Of a DNA stretch of 64,000 nt, positions 1 to 12,100 are shown one piece after another. Source of the stretch: Owenia fusiformis. Its lineage: Eukaryota > Annelida > Polychaeta > Sabellida > Oweniidae. Positions within the stretch are counted from its first letter, which is position 1. Each line of letters begins with the position of its first letter. The notes under the pieces are model-generated. The model worked only from the letters and a program-made list of their open reading frames with translations. It searched no databases and was not told where the DNA came from. The stretch spans positions 10,932,150-10,996,149 of the forward strand of contig CAIIXF020000002.1 in NCBI GenBank assembly GCA_903813345.2, written 5' to 3'. Both the position numbers and the translations under genes were made by a program.

Positions 1-1069
1 AGTGGTATATCCTTGGCTGGACGTTTCTCTTTCAGCAAAACCATGGGTGGTTTTTTTTACCCATCCCCCATGCAAGTTAGCAGCACAGACATCCTAAAAT
101 AAATAATGAATCACTTATGCATGTTATATGGTATCACATCCCCCCCCCTTATTTCCGAACCGCCATATGTTTATCTAAAATAGTATCGTGATGACATCTA
201 TAATAAGCCTTTGAACTTATTATAGTAAACAAAACTCAGCTGGTTTTTTTCATTGGTGGATCAAGTAAAACTTACTAACCTACTCTTCTCATGCCCAGTA
301 GACGAGACATTGACAGTCTTTGACCCTCTGGTCTCCACCGTAGATTCGCCTGGCAACATATACAGGGGTTTCATCCATGTTCCCAATGTCTCCTGCTTTG
401 TATTTGCCGGCGTAGCCTGTTTATGTAGTGGAGGTAGGAAAAGATTTTGTCATCAAGTTGATCTCGCGTCTTTTGCCCAACATGGGTACTCCTTCTGAAG
501 GAAAGATTCCTTCTTTTCATGAATGAACTGAGCCAGCCACAACTGGCCTTGAATTGTTGGTTCCCACCAGAACGATGAAGCTTCAGGGCAATTTTCCTTA
601 TCTTTACACCAGTTACATGACCTCCTGTAAAGCAAAAGAATACATACAGAAATGAGGACCCGGGATTATTAGCTAGGCTAAGGAATTATTAATGATGTTT
701 GTATGGGGCAGGGGTTATATTCGTGGCAGGGGGGAGGTAATTTTTGCATATTTTTGTTTATTATTAAATTAAAAATGAAATTCACAAGATGAATAATGCA
801 AACAAACCTTTTTCTCTTCTTACAATCTCCTGATAAACATTCTCATCAATGTCTTGGTGTTCAACCTTCCTCCCAGCACCACTCATACGTCTCCTTCTCT
901 TACCAAACAGTTTCTTCTTTTGCTTTACCCACTCTCTTACTCTTTTCCTATCTACACCAAACTCCCTACTTGTAGCACTTACACTTTGTGATTTGGCATA
1001 GTCAACTAAGTTTAAATTTAATTGTGTAACTTTGGAGTTTTCCACCTTTGTGAGACTGGGAAGTTGCAC
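1..1069 (-). pseudogene. pogo-type (POGK/Tigger-like) transposase remnant with introns
   Basis: Three exons can be read on the minus strand: 1069-808, 628-280 and 93-1 (continuing beyond the window). Exon 1 has a Brinker-type helix-turn-helix (VDYAKSQSVSATSREFGVDR, then RVREWV). Exon 2 has a CENP-B-type HTH (FKASCGWLSSFMKRRNLSFR) and the first catalytic block GDIGNMDETPVYV followed by STGHEKSR. Exon 3 continues MSVLLTCMGDG and PPMVLLKEKRPAKDIP. Junctions are AAAAG|GTTTGT to TTTACAG|GA and GTAG|GTTAGT to TTTTAG|GA, and all join in phase. It is broken: two frameshifts flank NMDETPVYV (about 345-400) and a TAA lies in exon 3 near a poly-A run. Family members cut and paste DNA with a DDE/D RNase H fold. 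The exon 1 frame has no ATG before an upstream stop, so a further exon may lie upstream. A degraded domesticated gene is the alternative. Confidence 0.82.
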
Positions 1070-1080
1070 CTTCCATGACT

Positions 1081-2513
1081 ATCAACTCAATGCCAGTTAC
1101 AAGTTGAATTTTCCTTTGTTTTTTAAAACCCCGCCTTTTGGGTATCGACCCCAAAACTGACGTGTTTTGACCCTAAAAAACAATAACCTACCTTACAAAA
1201 ATTAATTAATTACCTGCCTTACCAACTAATTCTTCAATCAATCACATTGATCCGCCCCTCTTCAATAGGTTGTTTTAGTGCATGCGCACATCAGTAGTTT
1301 TTCGATGGCAACCAAAAATTGTACAGATTCCACTGTGTAAAATAACGAATATTGCTTGCAGATAACGAGCAATTCTAGTGGTTATTTGCTTCAAATTGCA
1401 TGTTATAACCAGTAATCATCACTGACAGAACGCAGACAATAACTGCATATATGGAACACACATATATGCAGCTGCATATAACAAACATCCACGGAGAATA
1501 CTGACTGCATATACGGGTACTGTCACTGAGTATATTTGCTTATATTCAGACATACTTTGCATATTTGCTGTTTACTTGTGATTATATGCAGCGCTGAAAC
1601 TGCATATACCTGCTTATTTGGGATAGACAATTATAAGTAGTTGAGTATACTAGATATATATAAAAATTAAAACTGATGCATATGATCTGCATATATGCCA
1701 CTTTTCATGAGTATTTCTGCATATTTTTAGATAAGTAATATGCAGCATGTGAGTATATTGAGACATGCACAAGAATATAAACTAACTACATTAGCATATA
1801 TAGAGTCAAGATCGGTATATTTGACATATTCTTGCTTATTTAGGAGGACTGTGAGACGCTGTTTTGTGAATTGGGAATAAACATCTGTTAATGTAAATTT
1901 CTATTTATGAGCATTTGAGTGTTGTAGCTATAGGTTTGGACTGTACTTGTTTTTGGGGGTTAGAGATTTGAAAAAATTGCACATAAACAGCTTTTACGTT
2001 TTTTATAATTTATTTTTAATTTCTTTAGATTTCTATGTACAGAGTAGGCCAATGAGACGACCTCTATAAGTAATAACTTCAAATAGTATACATGTCATGA
2101 TATAGGGAGAAAATCATTGTTACAACTTATTAGCCCCGTGAAATAATATCGCTTGAAGATGGGAATGTTTTGATCCACCTTTCATATCGCTTGATACATA
2201 TATAGACATATTTACATTGCACTGTAATTATATTTCTTCCTTTAAATGATACATAATTATTGTAGGCAAAAATATGAATGCCTATTTCAAATCATTGAAA
2301 ATTATATTCTCTCTCGAATGATAAGCCTAATAATGATTTTACTTTTAAATTGATTTACTCATTATGTTTTGGCCAAACCTGTATACTGCTAAATGAATAT
2401 ATTTACATTGCATTGTACATGATGTAACATTATATTTCTATCTTTAAAATGGTGCGAACTAATGCTCCAAATCAATGTATGCATATTGCTCAATCTTGTG
2501 TTTTTTGTAGTAG
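1081..2513. repeat. Non-coding stretch with degenerate TGCATATA-type repeats
   Basis: No gene is visible. From about 1440 to 1860 the sequence is dominated by scattered variants of TGCATATA, GAGTATATTTGC and TGCTTATTT. A related stretch with the same words occurs at about 11150-11440, so this looks like a degenerate dispersed repeat. The part next to the pogo-type remnant (1080-1330) would hold that gene's promoter, but no clear core element can be named. Confidence 0.4.
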
Positions 2514-3490
2514 TGGAATCAATTGGTGCAAGGCCCCCATAGGGACCTTGCGTTTTCATACTAAAGTTCGTTTTGGAATTTTTTCTTATTGTTCCATGTA
2601 TTTCAAGACATTTTAGAGACAGGGCCCTTTTTCTAAAGCCCGTTTTAGAAAAATAATTGAGATTACAGAGGATACCCATTATTACTGCTTTTTAACACAA
2701 TGTGAACAGAAAATTCAAATTTCAAACTCTTTATATCACTATAATTCACCAATGAAGAATGGAAGTTGAGCAACCAAACTTGGCACAAAGCTGGAGCCTA
2801 AGATAAGCTCTAATCTGAGGGATTTGATCTTTTGTGAAATCATACATTTGCCTAGCAACTACATAGCAACCATCTAAAATAACACATTTTACAATATAAA
2901 TCCACTTAATATATGCTAGGATGCTATAAGACCATTACAAAAAGTCTTCTTATCCTAAAATACAGTAATTCAAACATATTTACAGAAGTGACATCACCAT
3001 GTTGCATAGCAACAACATGACAACAGGTTACAATGCCCATTTTGACATTTGCACACCATGTTCCTATTATATGCTCACTTGTATGCTTTTGGATCCCTTC
3101 CACATTATTTCTTAACATACAGAAATTGTATTTAAGCATAAATGATGCAGTTATGCCTGACCATTTTCCCTAACAACCTCCTAGCAACGGCTTAAAATAA
3201 TGCTTAAATTTGCCTAGCAATGACCTAGCAACAGCTTAAAATAGCAATGTTTCTCATAAAAATCTCACTATATATCCACTATTATGTAATATGTATGTCT
3301 TTTAATTGATAAAGCTTTGTTGCTGCACACTCAAAAACCTGTAGTCTCTTGTGTAAAGCATGATAGGACATTTCTTGTCTTATGTTTATCAAACTGCAAA
3401 AGTCCTGCAATTCATGTTTCAGTTCTGAGATAAAGTAAACACAATATATTCATCATATTTATCCTTGTTACATTTTCAGCATTAATACCC

Positions 3491-4291
3491 CTAAGATAAT
3501 ACTCTATTTGGGTTAATTGCTACAATTTCCTTTGCAATTGCATAGTTTTTGGTGCAGTAGAATGCACCGTGGCATTTGCAGTTCCCTTTGCAGTCACATT
3601 TGGTGCATCCACATTTAATTATGACTTTACATGCCTCAGATGCTTGCGACAGTATTGTCCATCTGGGTACACACAATCCTGATGTGCTCCTAAACCATCC
3701 CCATAGGTTTGTTGAAGGAAGAACTGGATCCACTATATGCCATTGCCCCCATACATGTGCTCCTGGGAGCATGACATTATAGAGTGCTGCATCGCTTGTT
3801 GGAAGTTATCTATCGGGATCCATCTGTCATGAGTGAACATGTGCCTGCGCATGGTATTGAGATTTGTCTCACTGTTTGTAGGCTGGTAAACCAGGATAAT
3901 GAACCTCTCAATTCTGTTGTTGGTACGGTTGATGGGCGATCTACTAGAGTCAAAAGGACACCTGCTAGATCATTACATAAGTTCCATTGCTTGAAAACTG
4001 TCACCTTGCTCTGATGGTAAAATCCAGACATGGTATCAGTTCCAGTATGGGCGTGGAACATTGGCAACGCACATGATCTTTGTGGTCCTAGTGCTCTAGC
4101 AATCTCATGAACTGGAATGTAACGATACGTTTTGCATTTTGAAAATGCTACATAGACCTCAATCTGTAGCTCAGAGGCACAGGCTAAGGCTATCACAATA
4201 ACATTACTGTCCACTGATCTTATCATAAATGTCCTGCAACCTTTTCCGACACCATGAGACGCATGCAAAAACATTTATGTATCTGCTTCAT
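3491..4291 (-). pseudogene. XPG-like nuclease / Cys8 protein fragment (left arm)
   Basis: Two neighbouring reading frames carry one protein. The upstream part has FMIRSVDSNVIVIALACA, resembling the acidic XPG-I/PIN block, and ALPMFHAHTGTDTMSGFYHQ, resembling the helix-hairpin after it in FEN1/XPG nucleases. The downstream part has HVWGQWHIVDP, WGWFRSTSG and a cysteine cluster (CGCTKCDCKGNCKC, then YC). This layout is common in long uncharacterised invertebrate proteins and matches what I recall of Academ transposons (XPG nuclease, Cys8 finger, helicase). No helicase is present here. The frame breaks between 3772 and 3810, and the N-terminus is missing. The Academ assignment is inferred; the protein family match is strong. 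Confidence 0.68.
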
Positions 4292-4609
4292 GCCATTGTT
4301 AATTTTCCACATTTGGATAGTATTATTCTACTGAACCGAGTATATGGAGTTTATGTATCCCAGCAGGACGTGTTCAAAATACTAGTATATAGATTTTTTA
4401 ATCAAGATACTACTGATTAAATCGTTAGGTCAAGGTTATACTTGTAAAAAGCTTAAAATCCTATCTGGGATTTGCTGAAACATACAAGTCATTAATTTCA
4501 AAGTTTCAAGTTTTACCACTTGAGATGCTGAAGTATGTAGGAATTGTGCAAAGAGCTCTATCTTTCAATAAAGTCTTGCCAATATTGCTCGGTAGTTTGG
4601 TGTTAGGAT

Positions 4610-5345
4610 AGGATTTCTCATAAACAATGACAACAAGATAGAGTTTGTTGCACTACTAGCAACTGTTACAAGACATATTATGGCAGACGATAGAGTCTTT
4701 GTCTCAACCATCGCAGGAGAGTGCATCAGTAATCCTGCTAATTATGCCATAATAGTCCCTGCTCCCAGGAAGAGGCAGATACACATATGTTTTTGGATGT
4801 GTCTCATGGTGTCGGAAAAGGTTGCAGGACATTTATGATAAGATCGGTGGACAGTAATGTTGTGATAGCCTAATAGCCTGTGCCTCTGAGCTACAGATTG
4901 AGATCTATGTAGCATTTTCAAAACTAATACTACATTCCAATTTATGAATTTGCTTGAGCACTTGGACCACAAAGATCATGTGTGCTGCCAATGTTCCACA
5001 TCCTTACTGGAACAGATACCACATCTGGATTTTACCATCATAGCAAGGTGACAGTTTTCAAGCAATGGAACTTATGTAATGATCTTACAGGTGTCCTTTT
5101 GACAAGAAGCACATGGGGGCAGTGGTACATAGTGGATCCAGGTTTTCCTTCACCAAGCATATGGGGATGGTTTAGGAGCCCATCAGGATTGTGGGTGCCC
5201 AGATGGACAATATTGCTCAAGCATCCATAGCATGTAGTCATAATTAAATGTGACTGCACCAAATGTGACTGCAAAGGGACCTGGTAATGCCATGGTGCAT
5301 TCTACTGCATCGAACTATGCACCTGTAAAGGAAATCGAAGCAATT
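4610..5345 (+). pseudogene. XPG-like nuclease / Cys8 protein fragment (right arm)
   Basis: This is the opposite-strand counterpart of the fragment in the left arm and reaches further toward the N-terminus. It reads NNDNKIEFVALLATVTRH, then the acidic QEEADTHMFLDVSHGVGKG and FMIRSVDSNV, in several frames, followed by MLPMFHILTGTDTTSGFYHH and WGQWYIVDPGFPSPSIWGWF. EEAD followed by VDSNV mirrors the E..D / D.D spacing of XPG-I nucleases. It has in-frame stops and shifts and a deletion relative to the left arm, so it is not expressed as one protein. Confidence 0.66.
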
Positions 5346-6292
5346 CACCAAAATAGAGTATTATCCTAGGGGTATCAATGCTGAAAATGTATCAAGTATC
5401 AATGTGATGAATCAGAACTGAAACATGAATTGCAATTTGATACACGTAAGACAAGAAATGTCCCATCATGCTTTACACAAGAGACTAAAGATTTTTAAGT
5501 GAGCAACTATAAAGCTTTATAAATCACAAAAGACATATATATTGATTTTCTTTAAGTCATATAGTGGATATATAGTGAAATTCTTATGAGAAACATTGCT
5601 ATTTTAAGATGTTGCTGGGTCGTTGCTAGGCAAATTTAACCTTTATTTCAAGCCGTTGCTAGGGAAAATGGTCAGACATAACTGCATCAATATATTTGCT
5701 ATATGTTAAGAAATAATGTGGAAGAGATCCAAAAGCAGTGAACATATAATAGATATATGGTCTGCAAATGTCAAAATGGGCATTGTAACCTGTTGCCATG
5801 TTGTTGCTATGCAACATGGTGATGTCACTTCAGTAAATATGTTAAAATTGTTGTATTTTAAGATAAGAATACTTTTTTGTAATGGTAGTATAGCATCCTA
5901 GCATATATTAAGTGGATTTATATTGTAAAATATGTTATTTTAGGCAGTTGCTATGTGGTTGCTAGGCAAATATAAGATATCACAAAAAATCAAAGCCCTA
6001 AGATTAGAGTTTATCTTAGGATCTAACTTTGTGCCAAGTTTGGTTGCTCAATTCCCATTCCCCAGTGGTGAATTATAGTGAGATAAGGAGTTTGGAATTG
6101 GAATTTTCTATTAAAATTGCATTAAAAAGCAGAAATAACAAGTATCCTCTGTAATCTCAATTATTTTTCTAAAAAGGGCTTTAGAAAAAGGGCCCTGTCT
6201 CTTAAATAACTTTAAATATATAAAACTATAAGAAAAAACTCAAAAACAAACTTTAGTATGAAAACGCAAGATCATTCACCAATTGATTCCGC

Positions 6293-7616
6293 TATAGCAA
6301 GATATGGCCTGTCTTCCAGTAGCAAATTCTCGTACGATATTGAATTCTGCTTTCTCCTTTCAAACTCCTTTCTTCTTCATCCTAGTGTCTTCTACACGTT
6401 TCTCAATATCTATGTAAATTCACCTATCACATGAATTCTATTTTGCGGGAAATTTGACACTGCACACAAAGACACTGCTCTGAAGACACCCCTCTGAAGA
6501 TACAAAGACACTGCTGTGTATTTTATTCAATGATACAAAGACATTAGTTTATAGCATACTGTTCAGCCATACAGTATCATGGACCTTCCAAGACAATCAA
6601 TTTATTAAATTATCAAGATCAATGCTAAATCTTATGTTTACAACAATTTGCCAGGTGTCTTTATTGTGTTTTTTTCATTATCAAACTCAATCATCTATCC
6701 ATTAAGGGAAATAAAAAGCAAGCTAAAGTTTCACTTACGAGAGGCTTCGTCGTGTTCCTGGGTCTGGTGTGGAGCAAATGGCTGACTGGCTAAATTGCGC
6801 CATGAGCTTCTAATCAAAAGCCCATGATTGCGCCAATGTGTAGACATTCTCACAGTATGGCTTTATGATTATTTACTACTCAACAGACATTGGTCATTTG
6901 GCAAGCTTAATGTTTCCCTGTCAACAACCTGTGTCATGCCACGTACGATTATTACTTGCGCATCATAGCTCGGAGACATGCAGCTTGCTCAATATCCACC
7001 CCCTCATTTTTAGTTATTCAATAACAAAATATATTGTTAAAACATAAAATACTAAATTCTGCGATATTTTGCTGCTATTGAACAGTCATAATGCTGTTTT
7101 GATGAACCCATGATTTGACATCTCTAATAAGTAATCTAAACATAAACAATTACTAATTACCTGACACAATTGCACATAGTGGCCGGATGTTTGGAGAAGC
7201 ACCTTGATTGTTGAAACCAGGAATTGTTTTGAATGGTATTTGTGATTTGTATAGAATTACCCTTTCATTCTTAGCATTCAAAATACAAACTAATAATTCA
7301 CTTTTTGATGTATTCAGTTTTAATTCAAATAACAAGCTTATTCATAGTAAATCTGAATGACATTCTGATGATTTAAGAATTGTATTAATCTTGCGTCAAG
7401 ATCCTTGACCCCCTCCCGACATAATACATGTATCTCCTTAATAATCTGAAATCAAGAGATTGATAGACATAATTTAATCAGATAAATGGCTTATCTAGTT
7501 GTAAAATATTTGTTCGGACCCTTATTTTATATTTGTGTAGGCATTGGTGTATATTATCTATATGGGGATTCAGCAGGGGATTATTGGGTCAAATGTATTT
7601 TCCTCGCTAATGTCTG
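6293..7616. other. Unassigned non-coding stretch
   Basis: No gene is recognised. A minus-strand open frame at 7153-7335 (ending ASPNIRPLCAIVSG before GTAATT) could be an exon by its shape, but it matches nothing I know. The rest is AT-rich sequence without visible repeat structure. Confidence 0.3.
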
Positions 7617-7671
7617 GGTCACATTTGCCGCGATTCATCGGCCGCTGATTGAGTATTTTGTTCAAAACTGT
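7617..7671 (+). repeat. Half copy of a palindromic MITE-like repeat
   Basis: The segment GGTCACATTTGCCGCGATT ... CGGCCG ... GATTGAGTATTTTGTTCA matches one arm of the palindrome at 28036-28177. The second arm is absent here, so this is a truncated copy or one half left after a deletion. Confidence 0.55.
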
Positions 7672-7701
7672 AATATGGGTTGCAATCAAATGTTTCGAAA
7701 G

Positions 7702-9143
7702 CCATTCACCATGATTTTTTTTTTTTTTTTTTATTATTATTATTTATTTATTTCATTGATATAGTTTAAAATACAATTACAATAGCATCCCTAAATCGCC
7801 AGAGGGCATTATATAGGAATGGTGAGAGGCTGGGGGTGGCAGGCAGACAGGGTCCCGGACCGGAGCAGGTGTGACAGGACAACAGGATATCAGAAAGAGA
7901 GACATGAGGGAGGGAATTAGCTATTGTCTATAATGAAGTCAAGTATCAGTGAAATGGCTTTAGAGTTTACATCTATGCTTAAGTTTGGGCTTCCTGTTTT
8001 CAAAATGGAGATAAAATCGTACTGGGGAAGATTATTATTGAGAGAAGGTTCTAATTCAGCAAGTTTATCCCAGAGATCCTGTCTTACTAAGGTTAAGCGA
8101 TTGCACTGGAAAAGAATATGCTTTAAGGTTTGAGAGCTGCCACAAGCACAATTAGGGCTGTCAACAGAGTTAAAATTATGGGCATAAAATTGAGCTTTAA
8201 AAAATAAGTCAGCTCTTACTTTATTCACCACTATCTCATGCCGTCTAGAAAGATTGAGTTGACTTGTGGTCAAAATTTTAGAGGGGTTTTGAAGGAAAAG
8301 CCGTTGGTGTTTTTTGAAATTATGAAGAGTTTTCTTGGTTTTAATAGAAGGGGGGAGCTCTAGCCATTTTGAGATTGCAGAAGGTATTGCTGAGGATGAG
8401 AATCTAGCAGAGCATCTTATGGGCATTTTGAATGGATCAATGTATCTCAAGTTTCTATTCCTAACATTACTATACTTATCAAAAACGTCTGTGATATATG
8501 AGGGACTTGTACCATTGGCAACTTTGAACATAAAATTATTTGATTGTATTCTACGTCTAGATTCAAGTGTTGGCCAGTTTAGGAGACTTAGGACCTTTTC
8601 TGTACTGCTCCCTTGGATGCAGCCAGAACAATAGAGTGCCGCTGTGTAATATAGACTATCGAGTCTTCGCAAAAGAAATTTAGAAGCTGTGCCATATAAA
8701 ATGGCACCATAATCAAAGTGAGGAAGAATGAATGAGTTGAAGATTGTTTCTAGGTGCTTGCTCCCAAGCTTGAATTTGAGTTTCTTTAATGGGTTTAACA
8801 TTTTTCTTATTTTGACTAGTAAATCACCAATATGCTTATCATAAGATAAACATGGGTCAAAAATGAGTCCTAAATGTTTGTGCTCGGTATCTCTTTTGAT
8901 TTCTATATTGTTTAGTTTTGAAGTTGACACATTATCAGTTTTTGTTCTAGGTGAGTGAAAAATCATCTCGGAACTCTTCTCCGGTTTAAAATCAAGTTTC
9001 CAAGTGTTAGACCATTCTTCTACTTTAATTAGATTGGATTTTACCACTGCTTCTATTTGTTGTGGTTGTTTTGGGTCAAAAGGATGGTGTAATGAGGTAT
9101 CATCTGCATAAATGTAGCAATGACCATCCATTCACCATGATTT
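7702..9143 (-). mobile_element. 5'-truncated LINE insertion with 16-bp target duplication
   Basis: The element body is 7718-9127 on the minus strand. Its 3' end is a poly(T) run on the plus strand at 7718-7732 plus ATT-rich tail repeats. The target duplication CCATTCACCATGATTT is present at 7702-7717 and 9128-9143 without a mismatch. The 5' end is cut within the reverse transcriptase, as usual for target-primed insertion. Perfect duplications and an open ORF suggest a recent insertion. The interrupted sequence carried the half-palindrome just to the left. Confidence 0.9.
7917..9131 (-). CDS. Non-LTR retrotransposon reverse transcriptase, C-terminal 400 residues
   Basis: The open frame begins at the truncation point; its first codons come from the target duplication, so the ATG at 9131 is accidental. 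The catalytic box reads CYIYADDTSLHH. The thumb region follows (EEWSNTWKLDFKPEKSS, HKHLGLIFDPCLSYDKHI), then FNSFILPHFDYGAILYG, and a Cys/His-rich end (CACGSSQTLKHILFQC). This order is typical of Jockey/CR1-group LINEs widespread in marine invertebrates. The frame is open from the ADD box to the stop with no frameshift. Endonuclease, ORF1 and the N-terminal half of the RT are missing. Clade assignment beyond non-LTR is not certain. Confidence 0.85.
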   Translation of the reverse strand: MDGHCYIYADDTSLHHPFDPKQPQQIEAVVKSNLIKVEEWSNTWKLDFKPEKSSEMIFHSPRTKTDNVSTSKLNNIEIKRDTEHKHLGLIFDPCLSYDKHIGDLLVKIRKMLNPLKKLKFKLGSKHLETIFNSFILPHFDYGAILYGTASKFLLRRLDSLYYTAALYCSGCIQGSSTEKVLSLLNWPTLESRRRIQSNNFMFKVANGTSPSYITDVFDKYSNVRNRNLRYIDPFKMPIRCSARFSSSAIPSAISKWLELPPSIKTKKTLHNFKKHQRLFLQNPSKILTTSQLNLSRRHEIVVNKVRADLFFKAQFYAHNFNSVDSPNCACGSSQTLKHILFQCNRLTLVRQDLWDKLAELEPSLNNNLPQYDFISILKTGSPNLSIDVNSKAISLILDFIIDNS

Positions 9144-12100
9144 AAGTAAAACATATTATTAAAGCTCTTTTTTAGACATTCAATCAATTTAAATCAATCA
9201 AGTTTGAATGTGATTGCATACATGTATTTGCAGATGTAGTGTATTTTACTCACATTTTCACATAATAAGAGCTGTCATTTGACATGTAATACTGAGTTTT
9301 CAATATTTTGATACAATTGTTTATTATTTTGCGATAATTAAAGCTTTAATCGGGGATAAAGATTTCGACAAAGTACACGTACATTTAGTATTACAAGTCA
9401 AAAACCTTTTTTACTTTACATCATAATCCCGGGATCATAATTTACTAGGAACCCAGATGCTAGAGGAAGCAGAAGATAAACTCACATCAAATACGCTAAA
9501 TGAAATTATTGAAAATATAATTGGTATTAAAATTCTCAATATTTTATTTCAACAAATGCCTTGATCTCAGATATTACTTTCCCATGGATTTAAAAATCAT
9601 CCCAGAACTAATTATAGATAACACCATTGTGCACAAGCCGTCTGATTTCATTACTGCTAAAATAACATCCTTAGACGTGAACAATCCAAACATCTGATAA
9701 TAATGTAGCTAAAGTCCCCCCTCCCGGTATCCATGCCCACCTTGTTCAGTTGTATCCTTAAAATGTTGAACTACCTTTTGCATTCCTTCAGAGATAATCG
9801 GTTAATTTCTGAATTTAAAAGAAATTTAATTATACAATGTAGCACGGGGATTTAGAAAAACTGGCTATGGAAATTAATCCATTTAACTATAACAAACGGA
9901 TTAATATCAGTGAGAACTTAACTCATTTGCAAGAATTGAATAATTAGGGATTAAAGTTTTGTGAATGTATTTGGGAATTGAAAACAAAGCAAGGTCCAAT
10001 TCAAAATAGAAACAAGGGTATCTCTGATCAGGTTTTGTCTCTTCATTCTCATATTATCAAAAAATGATATTTTGATTCACAAAACTGCACCGAAACATTG
10101 AAAAGTACACGAAGGCAACCGCATTTGCAATCTATAGTTCTCAAAAAGCAGGGTTATTAAAAGCCAGTTTCAAACTGAAGTTAAAAAGCCGGTTTTTGAA
10201 ACCCAGTTCCTAAAATTCAAATTAGAATACTATCTTTCTTTTCTATTTAAACTTAAATCAATTTATTATAAACAAACTATCCCGGGCAAACTATGACCAA
10301 GTGCATCGGGAATACAAAACTCCTGTAAATGAGTTATATAAGACAATGAAATCAACGCTGATTGAAACATAAACACTACAAAATGATTTAATCTTCTTTC
10401 GATTCCATTACCTGTCATATTTTTTTCTAAATACCGGCTTTACCGGGAGGAATTTAACATGGGCTTTAATTCAAAGGCAAGAATCACTTATTAAGCGGAT
10501 TAAAAGATGTTGGACGTCGCTCCAGTGATTTATATTTTATGGTTCTGAATTGATGTGCAGATTTTAAATGCAATTGAAAACATGACCAAAAGAGTCTAGA
10601 CTACCATTTGCTTTGATCATGGGGAATGGAAAACAAAGCAGCGATTTGAAAAAGTAAACAATTGAATTCCTATGCATAATCCATGATTTAATACAAACGG
10701 TGGTAACAGGTTGTTAAATTATAATACCTTCTCAGGAAGAATTAGGTTGCATTGACTCTAAAAGTAGAGATAACAAGTTCAGCGGTGTAGCCAGCTTTCC
10801 GTCGGGGGGGGGGGGGGGCGATCTCCATTAAAAACATGGGTTTGCACAAGTATTCTTTATTAGCAACTTATTGATAACTACAAGGAAGATCTCTCTTTTC
10901 CGATGTGACTTAAAAGGTGTCGAAAAATCAAAATTATAGTAAAAATAGATTATTTCGAAATCCATCCTGTAGTCGCTTATTATACACAGGTAAAGTCATA
11001 TTCATAAAGAACTACGGTACTTACATTCTTTAGTTGTGTTGTTTTATCATGCTTAATAGAAAAATACGCACAAATAGTCCGTTATTTATTTGTATGCTCA
11101 GTTATAAAATGAGCAGAGCAACTTAGAAATACACGGTAGCTTAATATAGTCAGAAAGAGGCAATTATAATGTGTGACTATATTGCGCACTTACAGAGTAT
11201 TGCGTTTGCATATATTTGAGTATTCTTAACTCCACGTATAATCAGTGCTTATTTGTGCTGTTCTAGAAATAAAGAGGAGCAATACTTGAATATACAGAGT
11301 GTTCCATATATGCAGCGAGTATTGTCTCTGTACTGTCTCTGTTTATATGTGCTGAGTATTTTTGCTGATTACTGCACATTACAAGAGATTCTTACAAATA
11401 GACATTGCTTATAACAAAGCAATATTCTCTATTTCATATAGTGTTCGTACACATTTTCATCAACAATTTGAGGATATCACGAGTATATTGGGCAGTGTAA
11501 TATCTCAATCAATAGTGATGTGTATTGTAAAATAGATAAGGATAATGCTTTCGATAAAAATGCAACTTTTGTGCTTGAAAATAAGAATATTGTGCGAGAG
11601 AATATGCAAAAGTTTTCAAGTTCTTCCTGAAACGGGGTGTCAAGATTACAGGAAAAATCACTGGTAGGCATCAAAATAATGGGAAAGGATTTGAATTCCC
11701 AACATTGTATACATTTTATGGTGAAAAGAACGACATATCCAAGCTAGAATACCTCTTCGAAAACTGCAAAAAGCAACAAAACCAGTAAGTACCCTATTAT
11801 CGCCCACTTGACTTCTTACGTTTGACCACAATGATCGTTGATTCTTCAACCAGGGACTCACCCTCGGGCCTCCAAAAGTCTGGGAGGGCGCTAATAGGAA
11901 CATGGGTGCCAATTACGGCAAATACGGCAAATACGGTATCTGTATTATCACATCTGCTTTCACAATGACATGGGACTTTCTACAGAGTATTATCAGTAGA
12001 CTTAGTTTAGAAGATACAAAATATAAAGATAAAGTTAATCAATTTTCCCTTTGTGTTTTCTCAAAAAACATTTTGAGAATATCCTACAATTTCATACTTT

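Larger units (their letters stand above)
2514..6292. mobile_element. Large imperfect inverted repeat made of two Academ-like element ends
   Basis: The left arm (about 2514-4291) and right arm (about 4768-6292) are reverse complements along their length, separated by about 476 bp. Matching landmarks are GGAATCAATTGGTG at the left outer edge and its complement near 6275-6292, the Cys-rich 3' coding ends, and the block around TTGCTATGCAACATGGTGA. The arms differ by many substitutions, and the right arm lacks about 200 bp of coding sequence between the words LTGVLLT and WGQWYIVDP. Each arm runs from coding sequence (inner) to a non-coding 3' end (outer), so the structure is two element ends head to head. 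The loop shares a dispersed repeat (about 4390-4546) with 41402-41571. Confidence 0.75.

Noticed and set aside
253-498. Plus-strand 81-codon frame
   Set aside because: It is antisense to exon 2 of the pogo-type transposase, which carries clear family motifs.
10803-10818. G run as a G-quadruplex site
   Set aside because: A single uninterrupted homopolymer in non-coding DNA; more likely a simple repeat or length-variable run.
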